DNA from: G963662905 sp963662905 | GTDB taxonomy: Bacteria; Bacteroidota; Bacteroidia; Bacteroidales; WRLA01 | NCBI GenBank assembly: GCA_963662905.2 | Contig: CAXXFD010000002.1 | Coordinates: 62,001 to 126,000, forward strand | Direction: 5' to 3' | DNA: 64,000 nt | Shown: positions 1 to 7,430 of the stretch, one piece after another | Position numbering within the stretch: position 1 is the first letter of the stretch | Layout of the letters: each line of letters starts with the position of its first letter | Made by a program: the position numbers and the translations under genes | The notes under the pieces: generated by a model | Told to the model about the DNA's origin: nothing | Database searches by the model: none | The model's input: only the letters and a program-made list of their open reading frames with translations

Positions 1-383
1 CAGAAAACCAGTTTGCTTTGATGTTCCGGGTACATAATTCCATACAACCCATAAATATATACGGTACGTTGGAGCAGGATAAAAAAAGCAGCACTCAATA
101 AAAACAATCCTAAAAATGCCTTATATCTTTTTTGCAACAGATAGCGCGGAATAAGATAATAAACCGTAAAATAGGCAACTGCCACATCAATCCAAAAAGT
201 AAACGAATATTGCAAGAGGGCTTGGGGAAACTTAACACTCTCATATAAAATATAATACAGGAAAGCATAGGCAAAGAGATAGAGCAACCAGAAACCCGCA
301 TGTATCAGGGGTCTGTAACGCCTGTAGCCTTCCCATCCGGTGATGTCGGCCAGATTAACTTTTTCGAACTTCACATTAGTCAT
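1..383 (-). CDS. Partial LytS/YehU-like sensor histidine kinase (N-terminal membrane part)
   Basis: The frame is open from the ATG at 381-383 leftwards to the window edge (127 codons, no stop), so this is the 5' end of a gene that continues outside. About 25 soluble residues are followed by hydrophobic segments (around residues 28-47, 62-80 and 92-108). The stretch YLIPRYLLQKRY after the second segment is typical of the membrane domain of Bacteroidota histidine kinases of the LytS/YehU type (His_kinase family), which normally pair with a LytTR response regulator. The kinase core itself is not in the window, so the assignment rests on the membrane region only. A TAnnTTTG box on the same strand (389-396) sits only a few bases before the ATG. 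If real, the message would be almost leaderless. Confidence 0.6.
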   Translation of the reverse strand, partial: MTNVKFEKVNLADITGWEGYRRYRPLIHAGFWLLYLFAYAFLYYILYESVKFPQALLQYSFTFWIDVAVAYFTVYYLIPRYLLQKRYKAFLGLFLLSAAFFILLQRTVYIYGLYGIMYPEHQSKLVF

Positions 384-597
384 CGATTCAAAAGTACATA
401 AAAGATCGTCCAAAAACCAAAAAGAATGTACAACAGTCTGTTGGCATCGACAAACAGCAATCCACAGGCGACCAATGCCCTTCATCTTCATTTTCGCAGA
501 TTAAAGCCCCCTATCTGCGGATTTGATCCACTTTATTTGTATTGAGGCCCTTATGAAGATAATTTGGTCTCAAAATCATCGAAAAAAAAGAATTATC

Positions 598-2754
598 ATG
601 AAAAAACAGAAAACATTATACCCAAAGCAGCCTAATGGCATTCAGTTATTACTGATCCTTTTTCTTGTTTTGACTTCTTTTGCTCAGGCACAAACGGAAT
701 TCAAGAAAAAAGACCTGAAAACCAACTTCAAAAACGGTTGTGAGATACAGGCATATGATATCAACCGGGATGGTTATCAGGATATTTTATGCGCCGGAGA
801 TGGGTATGGGAAATCTGTCATCTGGTTTGAAAACCTGCACGACCGCAATTTTGAAGAGCACAATATCAGCAGCACTTTTCCGGTTGCGCGTTCGGCACGT
901 TGTTCTGATTTCAATCAGGATGGACTGATTGATGTTATTGCCGCTTCCGTTGAAGGAAACATGATTTCAGTGTGGCAGCAAGGCGCTGATTTTGAATGGA
1001 CAGAGCACAATATTACTGATGGATTCAAAGGAGCGCACACAGTTTCTGTAAAAGACATTAATGAAGACGGCCTGCCCGATTTCCTATGCTCCGGTTTTGA
1101 TCTCGATGGCAACGAAAGCGATATCGCCTGGTGGGAAAACAAGGGTGGTTTTGATTTTGAAAAGCATCAGATCTCCGACCGTTTTCAAACATCGCCATTT
1201 ATCGAAGCAGCAGATCTGGACAATGACGGCGATGAAGACATCATTGCCTGTGGCGAACTTGATGACGAAATCCTATGGTGGGAAAATGATGGAGAAGGGC
1301 ATTTCACCGAACACATGATCGACAGCACTTTAAACGCTCCGCATACTGTGCGCGCCCGTGATGTGGACGGAGATGGAGATATAGACTTATTGGTCGCCGC
1401 CTGCATCAGCAGCAAAATGGCCTGGTACGAAAACAAAGGCTACAACCATTTTGAACGCAATAACCTGGAATTAATGCCCGGCGCTCTGTGGTTAGATGCT
1501 GCTGATATGAACGGAGATGGCCTTACCGATATGATTGGTGGAGGAATGGGTTCACCACGCATCGCCATTTGGTATCAGGATGAAGAAGGAAATTTTAACC
1601 GTAGTTTCCTCGATGATATTTTCCAGGGATTATTCTCGCTCAGCCCCTCAGATTTAGATAATGACGGCGACATAGACCTGGCAGCAATCAGCTACACAAA
1701 GCATACTGTTTCCTGGTTTATGAACCAAACCACCGATCCCGATTATATCAACAAACCCGAAAGCATTGCTTTTGACCATGAACGCGACCGCTATTTGGTA
1801 AGTAATTGCGGTGGAAACAACATCCTCGCCATCAATAAAGAAACCAAAGAGCAGGAAATTTTTATCAGCGGCATTGATTCACCATTAGGAAACTGCATTT
1901 GCAATAATGTACTGTATGTCAGCAGTGGAAAGAAAGTCCTCGGATATTCCCTCGAAAACGGAAATCAGGTTTTTGAGATTGAAATTGATGCTTTTGCACA
2001 TATGGACGGAATGACATCTGATGCCGATGGTTTTCTGTATGTTATTGACACAGGTGGCGGCATCTATAAAATTGATCCCGGCAACAACAGCAGCGAATGC
2101 ATTGTAAACAGCGGCCTGGCGCAATATGTGCAGGATTGCATTTATGATCCGTTCAATCACCGATTGCTCAGTGTGGCCTGGTCGCCGGCAGCACCGGTTC
2201 AGGCTATTGATCTGGAAACTTATGAAGTTACCACCGCAACGGAAACTACTTTTGGCTATTACGATGGCATTGCTATGGATCAATATGGCAACGTTTTTCT
2301 GGCTTCCCATGGCGGAACCGGCAGGATTATCAAATACGAAGCTGATTTTTCCGATTATGAAATTATTTCTACCGGGCACAACGAAGCCGCAGGTCTGGAT
2401 TACAACCCAAGGGACAATGTGCTGGCCATCCCGAATTTCGGCGGACACAGCATTGATTTTATTGAATTTTCAACAACGGAAACAGGACATCTCAACAAAA
2501 ACGAACATCTGGAAATTATGCCCAACCCCAGTAATGGACGGTTCAAAATCAACTGTACGCACGAATGTTCAGGCAATGCGTATGTGGACATACTGAACAG
2601 CCGTGGGGCAGTAATCGTCAGCGCCTATCCGCTGGATCGCTTTGAAAAAGACAAATGGGCCGAAATGAATTTATCACATCTACCAAAAGGGGCATATATA
2701 CTGAGCATTATAAACGAAAAAGAGAAATACAGCAAAAAACTGCTTATTCAGTGA
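598..2754 (+). CDS. Secreted FG-GAP/VCBS repeat plus beta-propeller protein with T9SS type A sorting domain
   Basis: Frame is open from 523, but the ATG at 598 is preferred because it starts a classic signal peptide (MKKQK, hydrophobic LLLILFLVLTS, cleavage near AQA). The mature protein has at least seven VCBS/FG-GAP repeats in the first ~380 residues, each with a Ca-binding-like D-x-[DN]-x-D-G loop (DINRDGYQD, DLDNDGDED, DVDGDGDID). A second beta-propeller-like region of the SMP-30/NHL type follows to about residue 640. The last ~80 residues form a T9SS type A sorting domain (PNPSNGRF near its start, PKGAYILSI, KKLLIQ at the end). It should be exported by Sec, passed through the outer membrane by T9SS and anchored or released. 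The substrate is unknown; repeats of this kind usually mediate binding. A strong terminator follows 50 bases downstream, so it is probably monocistronic. Confidence 0.85.
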   Translation: MKKQKTLYPKQPNGIQLLLILFLVLTSFAQAQTEFKKKDLKTNFKNGCEIQAYDINRDGYQDILCAGDGYGKSVIWFENLHDRNFEEHNISSTFPVARSARCSDFNQDGLIDVIAASVEGNMISVWQQGADFEWTEHNITDGFKGAHTVSVKDINEDGLPDFLCSGFDLDGNESDIAWWENKGGFDFEKHQISDRFQTSPFIEAADLDNDGDEDIIACGELDDEILWWENDGEGHFTEHMIDSTLNAPHTVRARDVDGDGDIDLLVAACISSKMAWYENKGYNHFERNNLELMPGALWLDAADMNGDGLTDMIGGGMGSPRIAIWYQDEEGNFNRSFLDDIFQGLFSLSPSDLDNDGDIDLAAISYTKHTVSWFMNQTTDPDYINKPESIAFDHERDRYLVSNCGGNNILAINKETKEQEIFISGIDSPLGNCICNNVLYVSSGKKVLGYSLENGNQVFEIEIDAFAHMDGMTSDADGFLYVIDTGGGIYKIDPGNNSSECIVNSGLAQYVQDCIYDPFNHRLLSVAWSPAAPVQAIDLETYEVTTATETTFGYYDGIAMDQYGNVFLASHGGTGRIIKYEADFSDYEIISTGHNEAAGLDYNPRDNVLAIPNFGGHSIDFIEFSTTETGHLNKNEHLEIMPNPSNGRFKINCTHECSGNAYVDILNSRGAVIVSAYPLDRFEKDKWAEMNLSHLPKGAYILSIINEKEKYSKKLLIQ

Positions 2755-2804
2755 ACGAATAAAGACAAACATTCGATTACCCCAAATTACAAATCACTGC
2801 TAAG

Positions 2805-2828
2805 CCCGGAAGGAATTCCGGGTTTTTT
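2805..2828 (+). terminator. Rho-independent terminator after the FG-GAP gene
   Basis: CCCGGAA / TTCCGGG form a perfect 7-bp stem with a GGAA loop, followed directly by six T. It lies 50 bases after the stop codon at 2754. Confidence 0.85.
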
Positions 2829-3132
2829 CGTTTCCGAAAAAAAACCCGGATAAAAACCTTTACAAATAATCATGAGGAGAAAAAAATCAAATTCTCTACA
2901 AATGACTCAACCTAATTGAAAGTGGCCGGCTGTATTTCTGGTCATAATTTTTAAACAGGCTCAAAACAAACGATTTGGAACAGCCTTTTTTGAATTATAA
3001 AACACGGAATTGCGCGCAACAGCATTTTTCTAAAAAGCTTCCGCAATGCAATAGCGCCCGCTGGTTAAATTTTGCGTACTTTTGAAGAGTACTGAACAAA
3101 ACAGCTTGTTGAACGCTGTTTGAAAAAAAGAT
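2829..3132. other. Intergenic region
   Basis: About 300 bases without a credible reading frame. The left half is AT-rich and featureless except for a weak AGGCT/AGCCT hairpin followed by T at about 2955-2990. The right part carries a -7 promoter box for the next gene (3077-3084). Confidence 0.6.
3077..3084 (+). promoter_or_regulatory. Bacteroidota -7 promoter box TACTTTTG
   Basis: Exact match to TAnnTTTG, 48 bases before the start at 3133. No TTG -33 element is visible at the usual distance. Confidence 0.5.
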
Positions 3133-4545
3133 ATGGCTGAAGAAATATTGACTACAAGCAAAAAAGCATTGCGCATCAACCTTACGGATGATATTTACGG
3201 CACTTTCGCGGAGATAGGTGCAGGCCAGGAAGTTGCGCGGCAGTTTTTCCGTGCCGGAGCTGCATCAGGCACCATCGCCAGCACAATTTCAGCTTACGAT
3301 ATGGCATACAGCGATGCACTTTATGGCTCCCGTGCCGACCGCCGTTATGTTTGCCGCGAGCGCCTGGAAAAAATGCTTCAGGTAGAATTTGATAAAGTGG
3401 TGTCAATCCTGAGCGACCAACGACCGGAAAAGACCCGCTTTTTTGCATTCGCCAATACGGTTACCACCATCAATTTCAAAAAAGACAATGAAGGGCACGG
3501 TTGGATTGGCTTCCGCTTTCAGCTTGATGCCGATCATGGCCCCAATCAGGTTTTGCTGCATGTGCGCCTGCTCGAAAACGACAGCCTGTTACAGCAACGA
3601 ACCTTGGGAATCCTGGGCGTTAACCTGATGTACGCCTGCTATAAACATTGGGAATATCCAAACACATTTATTCAGTCGCTTCTCGATAACCTGGGTCGCG
3701 ACCAGCTCGAAATCAATATGATCCATATGGACGGACCGGAACTCGGCTATGTGGACAACCGTCTGCTTGCCGTTCAGCTGGTCAAAAACAAAATGGCTCC
3801 GGCCATTATGTTCGACCGCTATGGCGAAGTGCAGGAACCCGGCGATATGGTCTATAAGAAAAATGTGCTTGCATTCCGCGGCAGTTTTCGTCCTATTACC
3901 TATGTGGGCATTGATATGATCAAATCCAGCTATGCCATTTTCAAAAAAGACAAGGATTATGATCGTGATAACACCATCGCTTTATGCGAGATTACGCTCA
4001 ACAACCTGCTCGAAGATGGTGATTTCCATGAACGTGATTTCCTGGCACGTGTCGATATCCTCAATGGCATGGGACAAAATGTGATGGTGTCCAATTTCAG
4101 GGAATATTTTAAGCTGGTAAACTATCTTTCGAGATTCCGCATCATGAACCTGCGCATCGTAATTGGTGTGCTTACATTCATCAAGGTACTCGACCGGAAA
4201 TATTATACGCACTTAAAAGGCGGAATCCTGGAAGCTTTTGGCAAGCTGTTTACGCAAAATATGAAACTTTATGTGTATCCGGCACTAAAAAAAGACAGCG
4301 ATGAACTGCTCAGTTCTACAAACCTGGAATTGCCGGAAGATATTGAGCTACTCTACAAACATCTGGTTTCCTGCAAAAAAATCATCGATATTAAAAAAGT
4401 AAACCGTGAGCGCATGAATGTATTCAGCCATCAGGTTTTGGAAATGATACAAAACGAGCAGGAAGGCTGGGAAGAGCTTGTTCCGAAATATGTTTCGGAC
4501 ATGATTATCAAAAACGAATTATTTGGCTATAAACCAAAAAACTAG
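3133..4545 (+). CDS. Conserved cytosolic protein of unknown function, upstream of aat
   Basis: 470 residues with no signal peptide and no membrane segment. The N-terminal block (DDIYGTFAEIGAGQEVARQF, then GAASGTIASTISAYDM and SDALYG) is a strongly conserved signature. As I recall, homologues in Bacteroidota and Cyanobacteria carry misleading names such as TonB-dependent receptor or nicotinate-nucleotide adenylyltransferase. Neither fits: there is no beta-barrel or plug pattern and no HxGH nucleotidyltransferase motif. The rest is a mixed alpha/beta protein ending in a charged helical tail. The stop codon directly abuts the ATG of aat, so the two are co-transcribed. I do not recognise a function; the close coupling with an N-degron transferase may hint at protein turnover but does not prove it. 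Confidence 0.7.
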   Translation: MAEEILTTSKKALRINLTDDIYGTFAEIGAGQEVARQFFRAGAASGTIASTISAYDMAYSDALYGSRADRRYVCRERLEKMLQVEFDKVVSILSDQRPEKTRFFAFANTVTTINFKKDNEGHGWIGFRFQLDADHGPNQVLLHVRLLENDSLLQQRTLGILGVNLMYACYKHWEYPNTFIQSLLDNLGRDQLEINMIHMDGPELGYVDNRLLAVQLVKNKMAPAIMFDRYGEVQEPGDMVYKKNVLAFRGSFRPITYVGIDMIKSSYAIFKKDKDYDRDNTIALCEITLNNLLEDGDFHERDFLARVDILNGMGQNVMVSNFREYFKLVNYLSRFRIMNLRIVIGVLTFIKVLDRKYYTHLKGGILEAFGKLFTQNMKLYVYPALKKDSDELLSSTNLELPEDIELLYKHLVSCKKIIDIKKVNRERMNVFSHQVLEMIQNEQEGWEELVPKYVSDMIIKNELFGYKPKN

Positions 4546-5256
4546 ATGCCCGTTTATCAACTCAGCGACGAACATTATGCTTTTCCTGCACCGGAAAATG
4601 CCACACAGGACGGCCTTGTAGCCATTGGCGGCGACCTGGAACCGGAACGTTTGCTGAATGCGTACATCAATGGAATTTTCCCATGGTACGAAGGCGATAC
4701 CATTATGTGGTGGTCGCCCGACCCGCGCCTGGTGGTTTTTCCCCGTGAAGCAAAATTCAGCAAAAGCCTGCGCCAGACGGTGAAGAAAAAAATCTTTGAA
4801 ATCCGCTTCGATACTGCTTTTGAAGACGTGATCCGTTCCTGCGCCGATAGTCCGCGCGCCGGGCAGGAAGGGGGCACATGGATCACAGATGAAATGATTG
4901 AAGCATACACGGCTTTGCATAACTTTGGATTTGCCCATTCGGTCGAAGCATGGCATAATGGAAAGCTGGTGGGCGGATTGTACGGCCTTGCCATTGGAAA
5001 AGTATTTTTTGGTGAAAGCATGTTCCATAAAATGACCGATGCTTCCAAAGTGTGCTTTTATCATTTGGTACAATTCCTTATCGAAAACAAGTACAACATT
5101 ATTGATGCACAGCAGGATACGCCACACTTACGGACTTTAGGCGGGCGGCTTCTGAAACGAAATGATTTCCTCGGCATAATCAATGACGGCCTCAAAGGAG
5201 ATTTGCGCGCGGGAAAATGGTCGCCGACAAGCGAAATTGTGAAAAAAAATCCATAA
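4546..5256 (+). CDS. aat: Leucyl/phenylalanyl-tRNA--protein transferase
   Basis: 236 residues, the usual length of the family. It transfers Leu or Phe from charged tRNA to the N-terminus of proteins starting with Arg or Lys, creating an N-degron read by ClpS/ClpAP. Family signatures are intact: GIFPWYEG and MWWSPDPRLVVFP near residues 44-65, GGLYGLAIGKVFFGESMF in the middle, and IDAQQDTPHLRTLGGR near the C-terminus. Cytosolic, GNAT-like fold. The ATG follows the upstream stop codon with no gap, so translation is probably coupled to the unknown gene before it. Confidence 0.95.
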   Translation: MPVYQLSDEHYAFPAPENATQDGLVAIGGDLEPERLLNAYINGIFPWYEGDTIMWWSPDPRLVVFPREAKFSKSLRQTVKKKIFEIRFDTAFEDVIRSCADSPRAGQEGGTWITDEMIEAYTALHNFGFAHSVEAWHNGKLVGGLYGLAIGKVFFGESMFHKMTDASKVCFYHLVQFLIENKYNIIDAQQDTPHLRTLGGRLLKRNDFLGIINDGLKGDLRAGKWSPTSEIVKKNP

Positions 5257-5274
5257 TCGGGACTATCCTTTTAT

Positions 5275-5282
5275 TATTTTTG
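5275..5282 (+). promoter_or_regulatory. -7 promoter box TATTTTTG for the DUF3127 gene
   Basis: Exact TAnnTTTG match 32 bases before the ATG at 5315, within the 58-base gap after aat. No clear -33 element. Confidence 0.5.
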
Positions 5283-5314
5283 TGGGTTCATTGAAAATGT
5301 AAATAGAAAAAATT

Positions 5315-5710
5315 ATGTCACTAGAAATAACAGGAAAATTGGTACAATTGCTGGAAGAGCAAAAAGGCGAAAGTGCACGCGGGCCATGGCTTAAGCAGGA
5401 ATTTTTAATTGAAACTGAAGAAAAATTCCCAAAGCAAATCTGTTTGGCAGCCTGGAACGAACGGGCTTCCGCTTTGAAAAGTTTCCAGCCCGGCGAACGT
5501 TTAAAAATTGCTTTTGATATCGAATCGCGTGAATTCCGCGGCAAATGGTACACTAACCTGAAAGCCTGGAGCGTAGATCGGGATACCGCAGGCGCAGCAC
5601 CGGCAGGCGCTCCCACACAAGCACCGGCAGCACAGGGCCTGCCTCAGGCACCTCCGTACAGCCTTGAAGACATCCCCCCCGAATCCGATTCGGATGTTTT
5701 GCCGTTTTAA
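5315..5710 (+). CDS. DUF3127 protein with an SSB-like C-terminal tail
   Basis: 131 residues. Residues 1-90 match the DUF3127 family as I know it (MSLEITGKLVQLLEEQKGES, then WLKQEFLIETEEKFPKQICLAAWNER and FRGKWYTNLKAW). Its alternating strand pattern fits a small OB-like barrel. An Ala/Pro/Gly-rich linker (about 92-115) leads to an acidic tail ending SDSDVLPF. That architecture, small barrel plus flexible linker plus acidic tip ending in LPF, is the layout of single-stranded DNA-binding protein, whose tip docks repair and replication partners. DNA binding is an inference; the family has no established role that I know of. It has its own promoter box and is followed by a terminator-like hairpin. 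Confidence 0.85.
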   Translation: MSLEITGKLVQLLEEQKGESARGPWLKQEFLIETEEKFPKQICLAAWNERASALKSFQPGERLKIAFDIESREFRGKWYTNLKAWSVDRDTAGAAPAGAPTQAPAAQGLPQAPPYSLEDIPPESDSDVLPF

Positions 5711-5776
5711 GCCCGGCAGCCTTTTAAATATTTGATTGCGTGAAGAATCTGCTCCATTGAGCTGAACCGGTATAGT

Positions 5777-5821
5777 ACTCCCTTTTGCATTGGAAAACAA
5801 GCAATCAGGGAGTTTTTTTTG
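5777..5821 (+). terminator. Terminator-like hairpin after the DUF3127 gene
   Basis: ACTCCCT and AGGGAGT form a 7-bp stem across a 23-base loop, followed by a run of eight T. The long loop lowers certainty. Confidence 0.55.
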
Positions 5822-5937
5822 TTTATTCCTGAAGACTTTTGGGAAAAAAACGGTTCTACTAGAAATTTCGTGGAAAAGACAAAATAATCTTCTATAGATT
5901 CCTCCTTTCGATAGCTATCGGAATTACTCATGCTTGG

Positions 5938-5988
5938 TCTCGACTCCGCTCGACCACCGCATTATAAGGTCTTCGAGCGGAGTCGAGA
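5938..5988. repeat. 16-bp perfect inverted repeat (REP-like)
   Basis: TCTCGACTCCGCTCGA at 5938-5953 and its exact reverse complement at 5973-5988 with a 19-base loop. Repeats with this GACTCCGCTCGA core are widespread intergenic elements in Bacteroidota. It sits where a toxin gene has lost its 3' part. Confidence 0.85.
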
Positions 5989-6104
5989 AGCCGCATTTGC
6001 CCAAACAATTAATAAACAGTCATTTCGACGATACCGAAGCTTCCGTAGAGGAGAAATCTATTTATTCACGAGCATAAATCATTCTATCTACATATCTACT
6101 GACC

Positions 6105-6206
6105 TCAAAAATCATTTTTTACACCAAGCGACCATTCTAACTCCAGATATTCCAGAAGCGCTTCAAGTCGGATTGATGCTCTTTTTGAAATAATAAGCTT
6201 TCGCAT
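6105..6206 (-). pseudogene. Truncated RelE/ParE-type toxin remnant
   Basis: Starts with an ATG that shares its A with the stop codon of the antitoxin gene (TAATG overlap), the normal toxin-antitoxin junction. It encodes 33 residues (IISKRASIRLEALLEYLELEW and on to VKNDF) and then stops. This matches the first two helices of RelE/ParE mRNA interferase or gyrase toxins, which are normally about 95-100 residues. The remaining two thirds are missing and the following sequence consists of intergenic repeats. The fragment cannot form the catalytic sheet, so the toxin is presumably dead. Confidence 0.7.
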
Positions 6207-6427
6207 TATCGGTGCTTTTTCATAAAGTCGTCATAGTCTTCGACCTCTCCTTGCTCTACTTCTTTGATTCCAAGCAATATATCGTCTTTCTGCTCTTGTG
6301 GAAGCGTATCCCAAAAATCAACGGCAGCACTCTTGGCGAAAAGCTCTTTAATTGACTCCAGAATACTTGTATTATTCGTTTCGAGAATCAATCTCATAAT
6401 TTCCAATTTTTCTGCTTGAATATTCAT
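6206..6427 (-). CDS. Antitoxin of a RelE/ParE-type toxin-antitoxin pair
   Basis: 73 residues from the ATG at 6425-6427 (MNIQAEKLEIMRLILETN); an upstream in-frame ATG at 6487 would add 20 residues without family-like sequence. The helix-rich N-terminus, the central DFWDTLPQEQKDDILLGIKE and the C-terminal EDYDDFMKKHR are typical of short Bacteroidota antitoxins that precede ParE/RelE toxins. In such systems the antitoxin neutralises the toxin and represses its own promoter. Here the following toxin gene is broken, so this is a surviving orphan antitoxin, perhaps protecting against related toxins elsewhere. Confidence 0.75.
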   Translation of the reverse strand: MNIQAEKLEIMRLILETNNTSILESIKELFAKSAAVDFWDTLPQEQKDDILLGIKEVEQGEVEDYDDFMKKHR

Positions 6428-6659
6428 AGCATTGTTTTTAACAAAGTTAGGAAAATAAATTGATAAGGCAGAGATCAATCCGTGCATACAATCATCAATT
6501 ATTTGTATTCTTGTGAAATATTTTCCACTATGGGAAAAACAGAGCTTTTATAAACATCATTGGCATATTGATTTTTAAATGACATTAAACGCACATATAT
6601 TACTTAATTGCAGGAAGTACAAGCCAATAACCTGAGCCCTGCAAAACTATATCGATCAA

Positions 6660-7430
6660 ATGAACAACAAAAAAAAACGAAATATCTACGAAGTACTGCG
6701 TGTAATCGATGGCTGTCCGCTCTTTCTTGAAGAACACCTGCAACGACTGGAAGCTTCCGCGCAGCGCGCAGGACTTCCCTCCTATCCGGGTTTTCACAAA
6801 ATCAGGCAGGATGTAGCCGAATTTCTGAACCAAAAGCAAATCATTTGTGGAAACTTTGAAATTTGTCTGTTTTTTGCCCCTAACGCAAATCCACATCTGA
6901 ATATCAGGCAATTACCGCATAACTATCCGGATCCGGAACTGTACGGACAAGGTGTTGTTTGCCATCTGTTGTTTGATGAACGCCAAAACCCTCAAATTAA
7001 AGAACAAGGTCTGGCTGTGCGCGATAAAGCCGATAAAATACTGAAAAGCAATGACATATACGAAACCATCCTCGTAAACCGAAACGGGCTTATTACCGAA
7101 GGCAGCCGCTCCAACCTCTTCCTGATCAAAGGCGATACAATTTATACAGCATCAGATGAGCTGGTGCTGCCCGGCATCACACGACAAAAAATTATCCAAT
7201 CCATAAAAGCAGGCCCATACATTTTAAAAGAAACAGCTGTAACCTATGATGCACTGGATGATTTTGATGCCGCTTTTATCAGCGGAACATCGCCCAAAGT
7301 ATTGGCTGTAAACCAAATAGACAACTGCTTCTTCGATCCAAAAAATCCCGTAATCCGCAGCTGCGCAGAAGATTATGAGCAAATCCTTAAAGAGGATATC
7401 CGAAAATACAAACAAAAACTAAAATCATGA
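6660..7430 (+). CDS. Class IV PLP aminotransferase (aminodeoxychorismate lyase / branched-chain aminotransferase-like)
   Basis: 256 residues, fold-type IV PLP enzyme. Seen: FLEEHLQRLEASAQRAG in the N-terminal domain, ILVNRNGLITEGSRSNLFLI (the PLP phosphate-binding region with the family E-G-S-x-S-N) and LVLPGITRQ. The PLP lysine is probably that of QIKEQG, about 20 residues before YETILV, by spacing from known relatives. Aminodeoxychorismate lyase (folate synthesis, pabC) is the likeliest reaction given the size, but D-amino-acid or branched-chain transaminase activity cannot be excluded from sequence alone. The stop codon overlaps the start of the next gene (ATGA), so the pair is translationally coupled although the partner is a membrane glycosyltransferase-like protein. 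Confidence 0.75.
   Translation: MNNKKKRNIYEVLRVIDGCPLFLEEHLQRLEASAQRAGLPSYPGFHKIRQDVAEFLNQKQIICGNFEICLFFAPNANPHLNIRQLPHNYPDPELYGQGVVCHLLFDERQNPQIKEQGLAVRDKADKILKSNDIYETILVNRNGLITEGSRSNLFLIKGDTIYTASDELVLPGITRQKIIQSIKAGPYILKETAVTYDALDDFDAAFISGTSPKVLAVNQIDNCFFDPKNPVIRSCAEDYEQILKEDIRKYKQKLKS

Larger units (their letters stand above)
5711..6104. other. Gene-free stretch made of repeats
   Basis: Holds the terminator at 5777-5821, then a composite of palindromic intergenic repeats: an ATAGATTCCTCCTTTCG arm around 5893-5910, the small palindrome CGATAGCTATCG, a 16-bp inverted repeat at 5938-5988, and a GAGGAGAAATCTAT arm near 6050. The outer arms are rough inverted copies of each other. Short frames crossing it are on both strands and have no protein-like composition. 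Confidence 0.7.

Noticed and set aside
381..396. Leaderless promoter of the partial kinase gene
   Set aside because: The TAnnTTTG match is only five bases from the ATG and has no -33 element; chance is likely in AT-rich DNA.
3133..4545. TonB-dependent receptor or nicotinate-nucleotide adenylyltransferase
   Set aside because: These names circulate for the family, but the protein has no signal peptide, no barrel pattern and no HxGH motif.
5707..6193. Coding frames on both strands across the repeat region after the DUF3127 gene
   Set aside because: They run through palindromic repeats, lack protein-like composition, and one is antisense to the toxin remnant.
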